Origin: Nibrella viscosa
GTDB lineage: Bacteria > Bacteroidota > Bacteroidia > Cytophagales > Spirosomataceae
Assembly: GCF_039541875.1 (NCBI RefSeq)
Contig: NZ_BAABHB010000002.1
Span: 558,001-622,000 of the forward strand
DNA length: 64,000 bases
Reading direction: 5' to 3'
Made by a program: the position numbers and the translations under genes. The notes under the pieces are model-generated. The model saw only the letters and a list, made by a program, of their open reading frames with translations, ran no database searches and was not told the origin of the DNA. Of this stretch, positions 51,511-58,591 are shown piece by piece (positions within the stretch are counted from its first letter, which is position 1; each line of letters starts with the position of its first letter).

Positions 51511-51550
51511 TTGCGCCAGAGCCCGTCTATACACACGGGCTCTGGCGCAA
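51511..51550. terminator. Perfect 16-base-pair hairpin
   Basis: TTGCGCCAGAGCCCGT (51511-51526) pairs fully with ACGGGCTCTGGCGCAA (51535-51550), with an eight-base loop. No T run follows on either strand, so it may be a processing or stability structure at the end of the minus-strand operon 53634-51592 instead of a classical terminator. Confidence 0.6.
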
Positions 51551-51591
51551 TCAGTTAAGTCTGGTCTGTTACCGGCAGCGTAATGGGTTGG

Positions 51592-52629
51592 CTACTTCGC
51601 CGGTTTGTCCAGCTTCTCCAACTTTTCTTCTACATCATACACCAGCCGGTTGGCCTGCCGCCGGGTTTGCTTCCACTGCTGTTCAGATCCGTGCTGCACT
51701 TCATAATAGGCTTTGATTAGCTCGTCGCGTTGCTGGGCAAGTTCCTGCTGCGTGGTCTGCTGCTGGGTGTCGGCCGCCCGGCGTGTGTCGGTCTTCATCC
51801 GTTTCAGGTAGCGGTCCAGATTCTGCACCATTTCGTCGATCTGATCGGCAAGCTGGCGACGTTCTATATTCAGGCGGTTGCCGGTCGATTGATAACTGGT
51901 TGACTGGTTACCGGTTGATCGGTTATTGGTCGATCTGGTCGTAGTCATCTGGTCTCCGGCGTACTGGTTGCCAGGATACTGGTTGCCGGAAGATTGGTAA
52001 CCCGGGTATTGATAACCGGGATATGAGTTGCCAGGGTAGCGATCGTACTGCATATGGCTGTACTGATTGCCGTATATGGAGCGTTCGTCCCGGTAGGGCT
52101 GGTTCCCGTAGTTGTTGTTCGGGTAGCCATACATGTTATTCTGATACCGGTAATCCGGGTACCCACCGTAGGTATTCCGGTCATTCATCGAATCGTAGGA
52201 ACGGTTCTGATTGCCGTATTGATTGTCGCTATAACTGCGGTTCTGATCGCGGTTATTGTCAGAATAGGAGTATGAATCGTTGTACTGTCCATTGCTCAGC
52301 CCCAGCCGTTGCCGGATGCGGCTGTCGGAGAGCGCGTCATCCGACGTTCCCTGGTCTGAGTAGGTACCCGACCGCATGTTGTTTTTCTCCGTATCACTCT
52401 GCCGGTCCTGGGTCATATTACTCATGTCCGACTGCCGGTTCTCGCTTCCGGTGGAGGAGTAGCTGTAGCTATCCTGATCCTGATTGGTCCGCTGGGTGCT
52501 GGTATATGAATCCTGGCCGGAGCGATCCGATCGATCCCGGGAGGTTGTTACATTCCGGCTGGTCTCGCAGGACATTGTCAGCAGCCCGGCTATTAGGGCT
52601 GCTACGGGCCATAGTGTCTTTTTCATCAC
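51592..52629 (-). CDS. Lipoprotein with Tyr/Asn/Gly/Gln-rich repeats and C-terminal coiled coil
   Basis: The 345-residue protein has a lipoprotein signal (TMSC, C21), a Ser/Thr/Gln/Asp-rich region, a middle part (about 120-240) of low complexity with many Tyr and short repeats (YPGN, YPGY, STGN), and a C-terminal helical part (about 255-340) with coiled-coil spacing (QLADQIDEMVQNLDRYLKRM). No enzyme motif is present. It is 18 bases behind the beta-barrel gene, in one operon controlled by the reverse array at 53754-53792. Tyr/Asn/Gly-rich regions are often adhesive or phase-separating; that is inference. Confidence 0.72.
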   Translation of the reverse strand: MMKKTLWPVAALIAGLLTMSCETSRNVTTSRDRSDRSGQDSYTSTQRTNQDQDSYSYSSTGSENRQSDMSNMTQDRQSDTEKNNMRSGTYSDQGTSDDALSDSRIRQRLGLSNGQYNDSYSYSDNNRDQNRSYSDNQYGNQNRSYDSMNDRNTYGGYPDYRYQNNMYGYPNNNYGNQPYRDERSIYGNQYSHMQYDRYPGNSYPGYQYPGYQSSGNQYPGNQYAGDQMTTTRSTNNRSTGNQSTSYQSTGNRLNIERRQLADQIDEMVQNLDRYLKRMKTDTRRAADTQQQTTQQELAQQRDELIKAYYEVQHGSEQQWKQTRRQANRLVYDVEEKLEKLDKPAK

Positions 52630-52647
52630 GTTGATCTGGTTTGTTGT

Positions 52648-53634
52648 TTAAAATTTGAACCCAACGTTGGCACCAAATGACCGGCGCTGTGAGTTGTTGA
52701 ATCCGCTGATAAGGTCTGAGAATCCGTGGTGATACACCAGGTCGATCATTACCGGACCCAGGTCGAAGCCCAGATTAGCCAGACCCAGGAAGCTGCCGTT
52801 CCGGAAGGATGCACTGTTGATCTGAACCGTATTGCTGCCACCCAGGCGGTTGGCATACTCGGCTCCTACGGCCAGACGAATGCCCGAAATACCGCGGTCA
52901 GACTCGGTCAGCTTAAATCCGACATAGGCCGGAATCTGTAGCCACTGGGTGTTGATCTGGCCGGAGATGTCCTGCAGGCTCTGCCCTCCGCCCGGTACAA
53001 AGAAGTTGGAGCTGGATGCAAAATATTCGGCTCCGAGCTGCCCGTAAAGCCGACCACCAAAGCGGGTAAACACCCCTAACTGATAGCCCAGCCGGCCAGA
53101 CAGGTTGCCGGGGTCGATGTCTTCGCCCAGGTAGCGGGTTGTATTGAGACCGCCGTAAAAACCACCGGTAAAGGCCTGATAAGGCAGTACCCGTTTTTCT
53201 GTAACGATAACTTCCTTTTCTTTCTTCTCGTTGCGTTCAGCCTCAGCGGCCAGCAGGTTCTCGTAGCGCCGGCGTTCGGCAGCATTCAGACTCTGGGACG
53301 TAGAAGAGTTGTCATTGTCTCGGCGAATGGTTTCGTTTGTTCCGGTCCGCTCAGGGTCCGCATACATTCGACGTTCGCGGGTGTTCAGGCGGTCCGTTGT
53401 GGCTGTTCTGTTCAGTTTGTTCCCCGTTTCCATGCCGTCTTTATACCCTTTTTTGTAGGCATCGATAAGCCCCTCCTCATGCTGCTGCAGGGATACACTT
53501 CCCGACCGTATGTTCTGGTTGTTGTAGCGAGTTGCTGTGTTGTAATCATACATGCGTGTGTCGCGCTGGCCATACGCCAGGTTAGCTCCGGCAATTCCCA
53601 CTACCAGCAGAGCTAAAGAGACATTTTTCATCAT
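52648..53634 (-). CDS. Outer membrane beta-barrel (porin-like) protein
   Basis: The 328-residue protein has a signal peptide (about 1-22, ending LAYGQ), a polar linker rich in Arg, Asn and Thr with a coiled part (SLNAAERRRYENLLAAEAERNEKKEKEV), and a C-terminal domain of about 180 residues with alternating strands and the terminal aromatic residue typical of barrels (GANVGFKF). It fits PorT/OmpA-type eight-stranded barrels. It is the first gene of the operon behind the reverse hexamer array, with the Tyr-rich lipoprotein second. Confidence 0.78.
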   Translation of the reverse strand: MMKNVSLALLVVGIAGANLAYGQRDTRMYDYNTATRYNNQNIRSGSVSLQQHEEGLIDAYKKGYKDGMETGNKLNRTATTDRLNTRERRMYADPERTGTNETIRRDNDNSSTSQSLNAAERRRYENLLAAEAERNEKKEKEVIVTEKRVLPYQAFTGGFYGGLNTTRYLGEDIDPGNLSGRLGYQLGVFTRFGGRLYGQLGAEYFASSSNFFVPGGGQSLQDISGQINTQWLQIPAYVGFKLTESDRGISGIRLAVGAEYANRLGGSNTVQINSASFRNGSFLGLANLGFDLGPVMIDLVYHHGFSDLISGFNNSQRRSFGANVGFKF

Positions 53635-53753
53635 AGATAACGGTAAGTTTTACTCCCGAAGGAGTGTTGATAATAAACTAATCGGCCTTTGCCCACAAGC
53701 CGGTTTGTCCTGGCCGGGCAAACAACCGTCTTGTGAGTAAACCTGACTATCCA

Positions 53754-53792
53754 TAAGAAAAGGCTTAAGATGGTGTTAGAATTTCCTTAGAA
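53754..53792 (-). promoter_or_regulatory. Four-unit TTCTAA-like array before the beta-barrel operon
   Basis: Plus-strand units TAAGAA (53754), TTAAGA (53765), TTAGAA (53776) and TTAGAA (53787) step by exactly 11 bases; read on the minus strand they are TTCTAA, TTCTAA, TCTTAA, TTCTTA, pointing at the gene starting at 53634. A CAAACAAC (minus GTTGTTTG, 53719-53726) could be the -7 element. Confidence 0.65.
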
Positions 53793-53897
53793 TGAGGCAT
53801 TTATGCCTGGGCGGGCTCCTTTATCCGGTAGCATTTAAGTAGATCGGACCGGATCAGGGCCAAATGGTTATTACTTTCCCAGGTTGCTTAAACGAAA

Positions 53898-53944
53898 TTT
53901 TAATTTGATTCTAAGCCCACTCTAAGATGTAAGCCGGTCCTTTG
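53898..53944 (+). promoter_or_regulatory. Three-unit TTCTAA-like array with -7-like element before 54030
   Basis: TTTTAA (53898), TTCTAA (53909) and CTCTAA (53920) step by 11 bases. After an 11-base gap comes GTCCTTTG (53937-53944), with the TTTG half of TAnnTTTG. The layout matches those at 17980 and 20569. Confidence 0.7.
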
Positions 53945-54029
53945 CCGCCATAACTACCCGTAGTGACAGGCACATGGCTGCGGGAGAGAAGCGAAGGGTG
54001 CTTAGTGTTTAACTAAATTTTCCAACGTT

Positions 54030-54686
54030 ATGGCGAATATTGATATTGAGAAGAAGAGTGGGGGCACGGTGTGGCCCTGGCTTCTGGGACTACTGCTTCT
54101 GATAGCAGTACTGGCGTTTATTTTCTGGCCACGCGATAATACCCGGGACGAGGTGGCTGTTACGGATAATACCGAGCAACGGGTCGGGACCAGTAATGCC
54201 TACGCAACTGAAGACGTAACCACAACAGGGACAATGGCACCAGCCGTGCGGTCGTATGTCGATTGGGCAACGTCTATATCTGTGCAGGGCGAAATGGGAT
54301 TAGATCATCAGTTTACCCGTACGGGCCTTATGAACCTGGCCGATGCCCTGGCGGCCGTGTCCCTTAAGGCACCGAATGTAAATAGGCAGCAAGTCGACAA
54401 CAAGCTGAGTCGGATGCGCACTATGGCCAATGATATTACCGACAACTGGGAAAGCACCCAGCATGCCGATAAGATAAAACGGGCGTTTCAGGCTTCTGTC
54501 GATGTGTTTGACGAGTTGCAGCAAAGCTCGTTTCCTAACCTGAACGGGGATGTGGCCAGCGTCCGGCAGGCGGTTGAGCAGATGGATACCAATACCCTCA
54601 CGCTGGATCAGAAGAACAAAGTAAAAGATGTTTTCCGCGAATCGGCTGATGTACTGGAGAAAATGAGCCGAAATCTGGGTAGTTAA
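54030..54686 (+). CDS. Membrane-anchored helical protein of unknown function
   Basis: The 218-residue protein has one membrane segment (about 13-34, VWPWLLGLLLLIAVLAFIFWP), a Thr/Asn-rich linker, and a helical domain (about 72-215) without recognised motifs (GLMNLADALAAVSLKAPNVNRQQVDNKLSRM). It lies behind a three-unit array and 53 bases before a PRC-barrel gene, and diverges from the beta-barrel operon, which carries its own array. A role in envelope stress is suggested by this shared control. Confidence 0.68.
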   Translation: MANIDIEKKSGGTVWPWLLGLLLLIAVLAFIFWPRDNTRDEVAVTDNTEQRVGTSNAYATEDVTTTGTMAPAVRSYVDWATSISVQGEMGLDHQFTRTGLMNLADALAAVSLKAPNVNRQQVDNKLSRMRTMANDITDNWESTQHADKIKRAFQASVDVFDELQQSSFPNLNGDVASVRQAVEQMDTNTLTLDQKNKVKDVFRESADVLEKMSRNLGS

Positions 54687-54739
54687 CCGCATACCCGTAA
54701 GCAGGTAAACAAATTTGTCACCTCAAAACTGATAAAGTC

Positions 54740-55336
54740 ATGGCAGAACATAAAGATTGGAATAATCAGGAAAATCGGGGTTCGGTGGGTAGTACCCTGT
54801 ACCGGCTCAATGAACTGGACGATTATAAAGTTGCCGATCACAGCGCCGACATCCGGGGTTGGGAAGTTAAAAGCAGAGACGGTAAAACCATTGGGCGGGT
54901 AAAAGACCTGGTGGTGGATACGGTTGCCGAAAAGGTGCGGTATATTGACCTGGAACTGGACAATGAGTATCAGGCAAACAGCGACGGCACAGACATGCAC
55001 CTGCTGGTGCCGGTGGGAGCCGCCCGACTGGACGAAGACGATGATGATGTATATGTCGACCGTATCACGACTACCGACGAAGTACGTCATTACCCCCGCT
55101 CAACCGGCCGTGTCATTACCAGAGACTATGAGCGGTCGGTTGTAGATTACTATACCGGCGCATACCGGAACAAGCCGACAACCTCAACCGGAACCACAAC
55201 CGGTGCTCATGGTGATCAGACAACGGGTAATCAGGATGACCCGATCATCGCCTACGACAAAAACGAGGATGAAAATTTCTATAACCAGGATTGTTTTAAC
55301 GAAAACTTCCTATACCAGAACCGCCGGGTAAGGTAA
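54740..55336 (+). CDS. PRC-barrel domain protein
   Basis: The 198-residue protein has a PRC-barrel (about 25-110) with RLNELDDYKVADHSADIRGWEVKSRDGKTIGRVKDLVVDTVAEKVRYIDLELD and a tail with low-complexity Thr/Gly (TSTGTTTGAHGDQTTGNQDD). PRC-barrels bind RNA, proteins or photosynthetic parts; stand-alone PRC proteins in Bacteroidota are linked with stress. It follows 54030 after 53 bases on the same transcript and ends in a strong terminator. Confidence 0.85.
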   Translation: MAEHKDWNNQENRGSVGSTLYRLNELDDYKVADHSADIRGWEVKSRDGKTIGRVKDLVVDTVAEKVRYIDLELDNEYQANSDGTDMHLLVPVGAARLDEDDDDVYVDRITTTDEVRHYPRSTGRVITRDYERSVVDYYTGAYRNKPTTSTGTTTGAHGDQTTGNQDDPIIAYDKNEDENFYNQDCFNENFLYQNRRVR

Positions 55337-55353
55337 GGTCTTTATCGCCCGGG

Positions 55354-55386
55354 AAAGCGTCTGCGCTTCGGGCGCAGACGCTTTTT
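55354..55386 (+). terminator. Strong intrinsic terminator
   Basis: AAAGCGTCTGCGC pairs with GCGCAGACGCTTT over about 13 pairs with a five-base loop (TTCGG), followed by T residues. It ends the 54030-55336 operon. Confidence 0.85.
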
Positions 55387-55482
55387 GGTTGTCAGGTGGG
55401 TAGGTTTCCTGGCCCATTCAGGGCTGGTGGCGTTTCAAAAAAGCGCTGCTGGTACTCTGTAGCCGGATACCGACCCGCCGGC

Positions 55483-55953
55483 TCAGGACTGAAACGGATT
55501 AGTTAGGTTTTTAATGATGGTAGAAGCCGGTTTCCAGCGGGCAATCGGTACGATAATAGGCGTACTGTGCTCGGTAGGAATACTGGTAAAAACCTCATTC
55601 GGACTCATGATGTACTGGTCGTAGGTGTATTGGTCCTGATCAGTTACGGAGGCCGGTACGATATAAATGCTCTGATGCGTGAAGATAGAACTTTGCGGGT
55701 CATCTTTATCGACCAACTCTAGTGAAAAAACAACCCGGATTACTTGGTAGCGCTCCTGCAAAGGCACCTCCCGCCAGGTTGGTAACCACACAAAATCCCC
55801 TACTTCAAAGCGGATCATATGGATGCTGTTGGTGTACTGAAACCGTAAGGTACGTAACCTGTTATCCTGATCCTCAATAAAGAAACGAGTCGTAAATGGG
55901 GGTTTGATTACTACTTGCTCCGAGCTCATACTGATAGCCTGGTAAGAAATCAA
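55483..55953 (-). CDS. Unknown 156-residue protein
   Basis: A soluble beta-rich protein without signal peptide (TTRFFIEDQDNRLRTLRFQYTNSIHMIRFEVGDFVWLPTWREVPLQERYQVIRVVFSLEL). I recognise no family. ATG 55929 (MSSEQVV) is an alternative start. It stands alone with an AT-rich region of 350 bases upstream. Nothing in the neighbourhood suggests a role. Confidence 0.6.
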   Translation of the reverse strand: MISYQAISMSSEQVVIKPPFTTRFFIEDQDNRLRTLRFQYTNSIHMIRFEVGDFVWLPTWREVPLQERYQVIRVVFSLELVDKDDPQSSIFTHQSIYIVPASVTDQDQYTYDQYIMSPNEVFTSIPTEHSTPIIVPIARWKPASTIIKNLTNPFQS

Positions 55954-56305
55954 AAACTGAAATAGTGTTAATTTTTACATTTACAGCAATGAATCCGGCT
56001 ACACTCTGTAGGGGTCAGCAACCGGACAGCATGTACGCCCATTAAATTAAGATCTAAATATAGATATTTTATGTTATTTTTAACAAGTAATTTATCGAAT
56101 TTAAATATCAGTAACTTATTGGGGCAACAGATTAAAGGCAGAGAGCGCTTAGCAGCTACTATTCTAGTCGGCCAGCAGTTGGTGGATGTTTAGTACGCAG
56201 TTGTCCGGAACGGGAATAACTTCGGTCCAGTCGGTGATAGTAGATTGCTAAAAAAAGGATATAAATATAGGTAGACGGGCAAACAGGGCGGCCGGCAACA
56301 GGCGG
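55954..56305. other. AT-rich region with a short coding relic
   Basis: No complete gene. On the minus strand, 56236-56165 keeps one open frame reading TDWTEVIPVPDNCVLNIHQL and then a stop, which looks like a gene end, but no start or family can be given. The rest is AT-rich and featureless. Confidence 0.35.
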
Positions 56306-56890
56306 CTATGGCTCTTCCCGCACCATGATCTTCTGATCCGTGATCAGGTCTTTATGTTCGTCCAGAAACTGTTTAAACTGCCGGATCTCTTCCAGTTGCT
56401 TCTCAATAGGGTGAGTAAGCGGATAACTCTCCACATAGACATCGGTGAAGTCGGTGATGACGTACTCCATCAGTTTGATACCCCGCTTTTTCAGGGCGTG
56501 GAGGTACAGGTTCTGGTGGTTAAACAGATAGCGCTGTGGCTGATACGAGGCCGTGGTCTTGATGTCGACCGCCTTAAACTTGCCGATCAGGTCAACATAG
56601 CCGTAAAATAAAACATCATCGATCTGCCACTGGCAGTAGACCTGTGTTTCTACAATGGGGCGGGGGAGAAGCTTACGAACCTTCTGCAAAATCACCGGAT
56701 CAAACCGCTCTTCGTCCTCGCCCTTAATCACGGCTGCTTCAAACGAAACGCCCCGCTCCTGCGCGGCCGTGGTGGGTGCCGGTACCCGATTTATCGTATC
56801 CAGCAGTTCCTGCACAGTCAGGCCACCCCCGCGCAGGTACCGCGAGAACACATTCAGCAGCGTCGGGTAGATACGATAGCGGATGTCCAT
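56306..56890 (-). CDS. PD-(D/E)XK (RecB/Cas4-like) nuclease-family protein
   Basis: The 194-residue protein has the nuclease core: GYVDLIGKFKAVDIKTTASYQPQRYLFNHQNLYL with D100, D109-x-K111 and Gln in the following helix. An N-terminal helical region and a C-terminal helix complete it. The second acidic residue is Asp (D-x-K), as in RecB-type exonucleases. No helicase or CRISPR gene is nearby. It may belong to a prophage or repair function, or act alone; the substrate is unknown. Confidence 0.75.
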   Translation of the reverse strand: MDIRYRIYPTLLNVFSRYLRGGGLTVQELLDTINRVPAPTTAAQERGVSFEAAVIKGEDEERFDPVILQKVRKLLPRPIVETQVYCQWQIDDVLFYGYVDLIGKFKAVDIKTTASYQPQRYLFNHQNLYLHALKKRGIKLMEYVITDFTDVYVESYPLTHPIEKQLEEIRQFKQFLDEHKDLITDQKIMVREEP

Positions 56891-56900
56891 ACTTTTTTTA

Positions 56901-56970
56901 GTTAAGAGTTAAGAGTTATGAATTAAGAGTTAAAAAGCTTGCGCAAGCATTAATTCTTAACTCTTAATTC
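56901..56970. repeat. Short tandem and inverted repeats (TTAAGAGTTAA element)
   Basis: Units of TTAAGAG are repeated at 56903-56933. GAATTAAGAGTTAA (56920-56933) and its exact reverse complement (56957-56970) flank a perfect 12-base palindrome GCTTGCGCAAGC (56937-56948). The DMT stop codon (56964-56966) lies in the right arm. It could form a cruciform or terminator-like RNA. Confidence 0.7.
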
Positions 56971-57407
56971 CTCACCACCAGCACTACGCCCATAATTATC
57001 AGTACTACGCCAAGCACGCGCCAAACATTGGCGGGGTGGAGCGGGAAACCCAGGTAGCCGTAATGGTCGTACAGAACAGCGGCTAGTAGCTGGCCGGCAA
57101 TGCTGAGGCTGAGCAGGCTGGCGGCTCCGATGCGCGGCACGGTGAAGATCACGGTGGTGACATAAAAGGCACCCAGCAGACCACCCGTCCACTTCCACCA
57201 ACTGATGCTGCGGACCGTCTCCAGCGATGGCGTGGCGTTACCAGTGAGCAGCTGAATGCCCATCAGGGTCAGAAAACCAACTCCGAAGGAGCCGATGGCC
57301 GCCATAATCGGATTGGCAAGGCCCTGACGAAGCTGAGAGTTAACACCCGACTGCGTACTGTTGGCAATGCCGGTCAGGAAAGCGAGCAGAAAATACATGT
57401 AAAGCAT
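56964..57407 (-). CDS. DMT superfamily transporter, YdcZ type
   Basis: The 147-residue protein has five membrane helices and the YdcZ (DUF606) sequence plan (AFLTGIANSTQSGVNSQLRQGLANPIMAAIGSFGVGFLTL ... GAASLLSLSIAGQLLAAVLYDHYGYLGF). Members are half-size DMT transporters that need to pair; substrate unknown. It shares its strand with the gene 27 bases upstream (57435-58097), and its stop codon is inside the repeat element. Confidence 0.85.
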   Translation of the reverse strand: MLYMYFLLAFLTGIANSTQSGVNSQLRQGLANPIMAAIGSFGVGFLTLMGIQLLTGNATPSLETVRSISWWKWTGGLLGAFYVTTVIFTVPRIGAASLLSLSIAGQLLAAVLYDHYGYLGFPLHPANVWRVLGVVLIIMGVVLVVRN

Positions 57408-57434
57408 AGAGGAGGGTAAACAACAGCCTGTTTA

Positions 57435-58097
57435 TTAAGGTGTAACGCTGATTCGTTTCATCAGGTTCTCACAGCGAACGGCTAATTCCTGAGCAATCGG
57501 ACTGTTTTCTTTGGCGGTTGCCATTTTTTGAAGTAGCTGTGTTACCTGTACCAGGTCGTGCATGCGCGAACCCCGCTGGGGCGACCAGGTACAGCCACTC
57601 CGGACGCCCTCACCCACGTTGTATGCCGTGAAATGAAAGGTAGTGCCATCGACCCCCCACGCCTGATTGCGCCGGTAGCTGACCTGCCCAATAGCCGTCA
57701 TAAACAGTTTGTTGAGCTGCAGCGCCAGGTCCTTTGGAAGCTGAATACGGCGCACCACCACCTCTATACCTTCTTTGGCCGGCTGCTGAAAGATGTTCTC
57801 CCTGGCTTCGGCACAAATCAGGAAGTAAGTATCCCACCGCTTATCTTTTTCGATAGAGATTACGTACTCAGGCGCAAAGGTGGGCAGCACCAACACCCGC
57901 GCTACCGGGTTCTGACTCAGGTTTTTGAGTAGCAGGTTGCGAATATGTGGGTAGTACTCGTGTCTGAAGTTAAAATCGGCAAAGTAACCGGCCTCAGGCT
58001 CCAGGTGGTCGTCGGCGGGGGCGTTGATGATGACCGGTTGGGCAAAAGCGACCAAAGAAAGCAAAACGAAGAGAAACGTTTGGACAAGCCAATTCAT
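57435..58097 (-). CDS. Secreted protein of unknown function
   Basis: The 220-residue protein has a signal peptide (about 1-19, ending VAFAQ) and a mixed alpha/beta mature domain without known motifs (EYVISIEKDKRWDTYFLICAEARENIFQQ). It may be periplasmic or secreted. It is 27 bases upstream of the YdcZ gene and can be on one transcript with it. I recognise no family. Confidence 0.65.
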   Translation of the reverse strand: MNWLVQTFLFVLLSLVAFAQPVIINAPADDHLEPEAGYFADFNFRHEYYPHIRNLLLKNLSQNPVARVLVLPTFAPEYVISIEKDKRWDTYFLICAEARENIFQQPAKEGIEVVVRRIQLPKDLALQLNKLFMTAIGQVSYRRNQAWGVDGTTFHFTAYNVGEGVRSGCTWSPQRGSRMHDLVQVTQLLQKMATAKENSPIAQELAVRCENLMKRISVTP

Positions 58098-58171
58098 GAA
58101 TAAAGCTTAATGCAAGAGGTCAAATTTACGCGATTGAAGGCAAAACCTGGTTTCGGGTTGTAAAATATTGC

Positions 58172-58591
58172 CTATCGGGCGGCAATAATCAGGCCCAGAC
58201 CGACATCGTAACAAAGGAGCATCAGGTTGAGCAGCGTATGAATGCCTTTGGGGGTGTTACGGAACTCGTGCCAGAGGTAAATACCCCATAGGGCAGCCAC
58301 GACGATAGCCCCCTGCCCCAACCCATACGAAATGGCCGGGCGCGCCTTGCCGGACGCCATGATGCTGAACGACATACCTATGCACCAGACAATACCCCCA
58401 ATAATGCCCATCAGATGACTGCGCCGATTACCCCGGAAATAGTTGGTGTAGCCAACCGGCGAGCCCAGGTAATTTACCATCAACCCGATGGCCAGCGCCA
58501 GCCCGATGCCTACCGGTTTGGATGGTAAACATAAGCGGTTAGAGGTTATCGATAGTCGTTCGCATAAACAGGCACTACTAACGGCTATTGA
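58172..58591 (-). pseudogene. C-terminal fragment of a GRP-type sugar permease
   Basis: The open frame (in-frame ATG at 58483, frame open up to a stop at 58592) encodes three to four membrane helices with VNYLGSPVGYTNYFRGNRRSHLMGIIGGIVWCIGMSFSIMASGKARPAISYGLGQGAIVVAALWGIYLWHEF, the C-terminal third of glucose/ribose porter-type permeases of the DMT superfamily (normally some 320-340 residues). The N-terminal two thirds are missing. It lies between a secreted protein gene and ribokinase. A ribose permease would fit, but the fragment cannot transport. Confidence 0.65.

Noticed and set aside
51940..52240. Short repeated units that could suggest a CRISPR or minisatellite
   Set aside because: The repeats are in frame and encode YPGN/YPGY/STGN units of a lipoprotein; spacing is irregular and no spacers exist.
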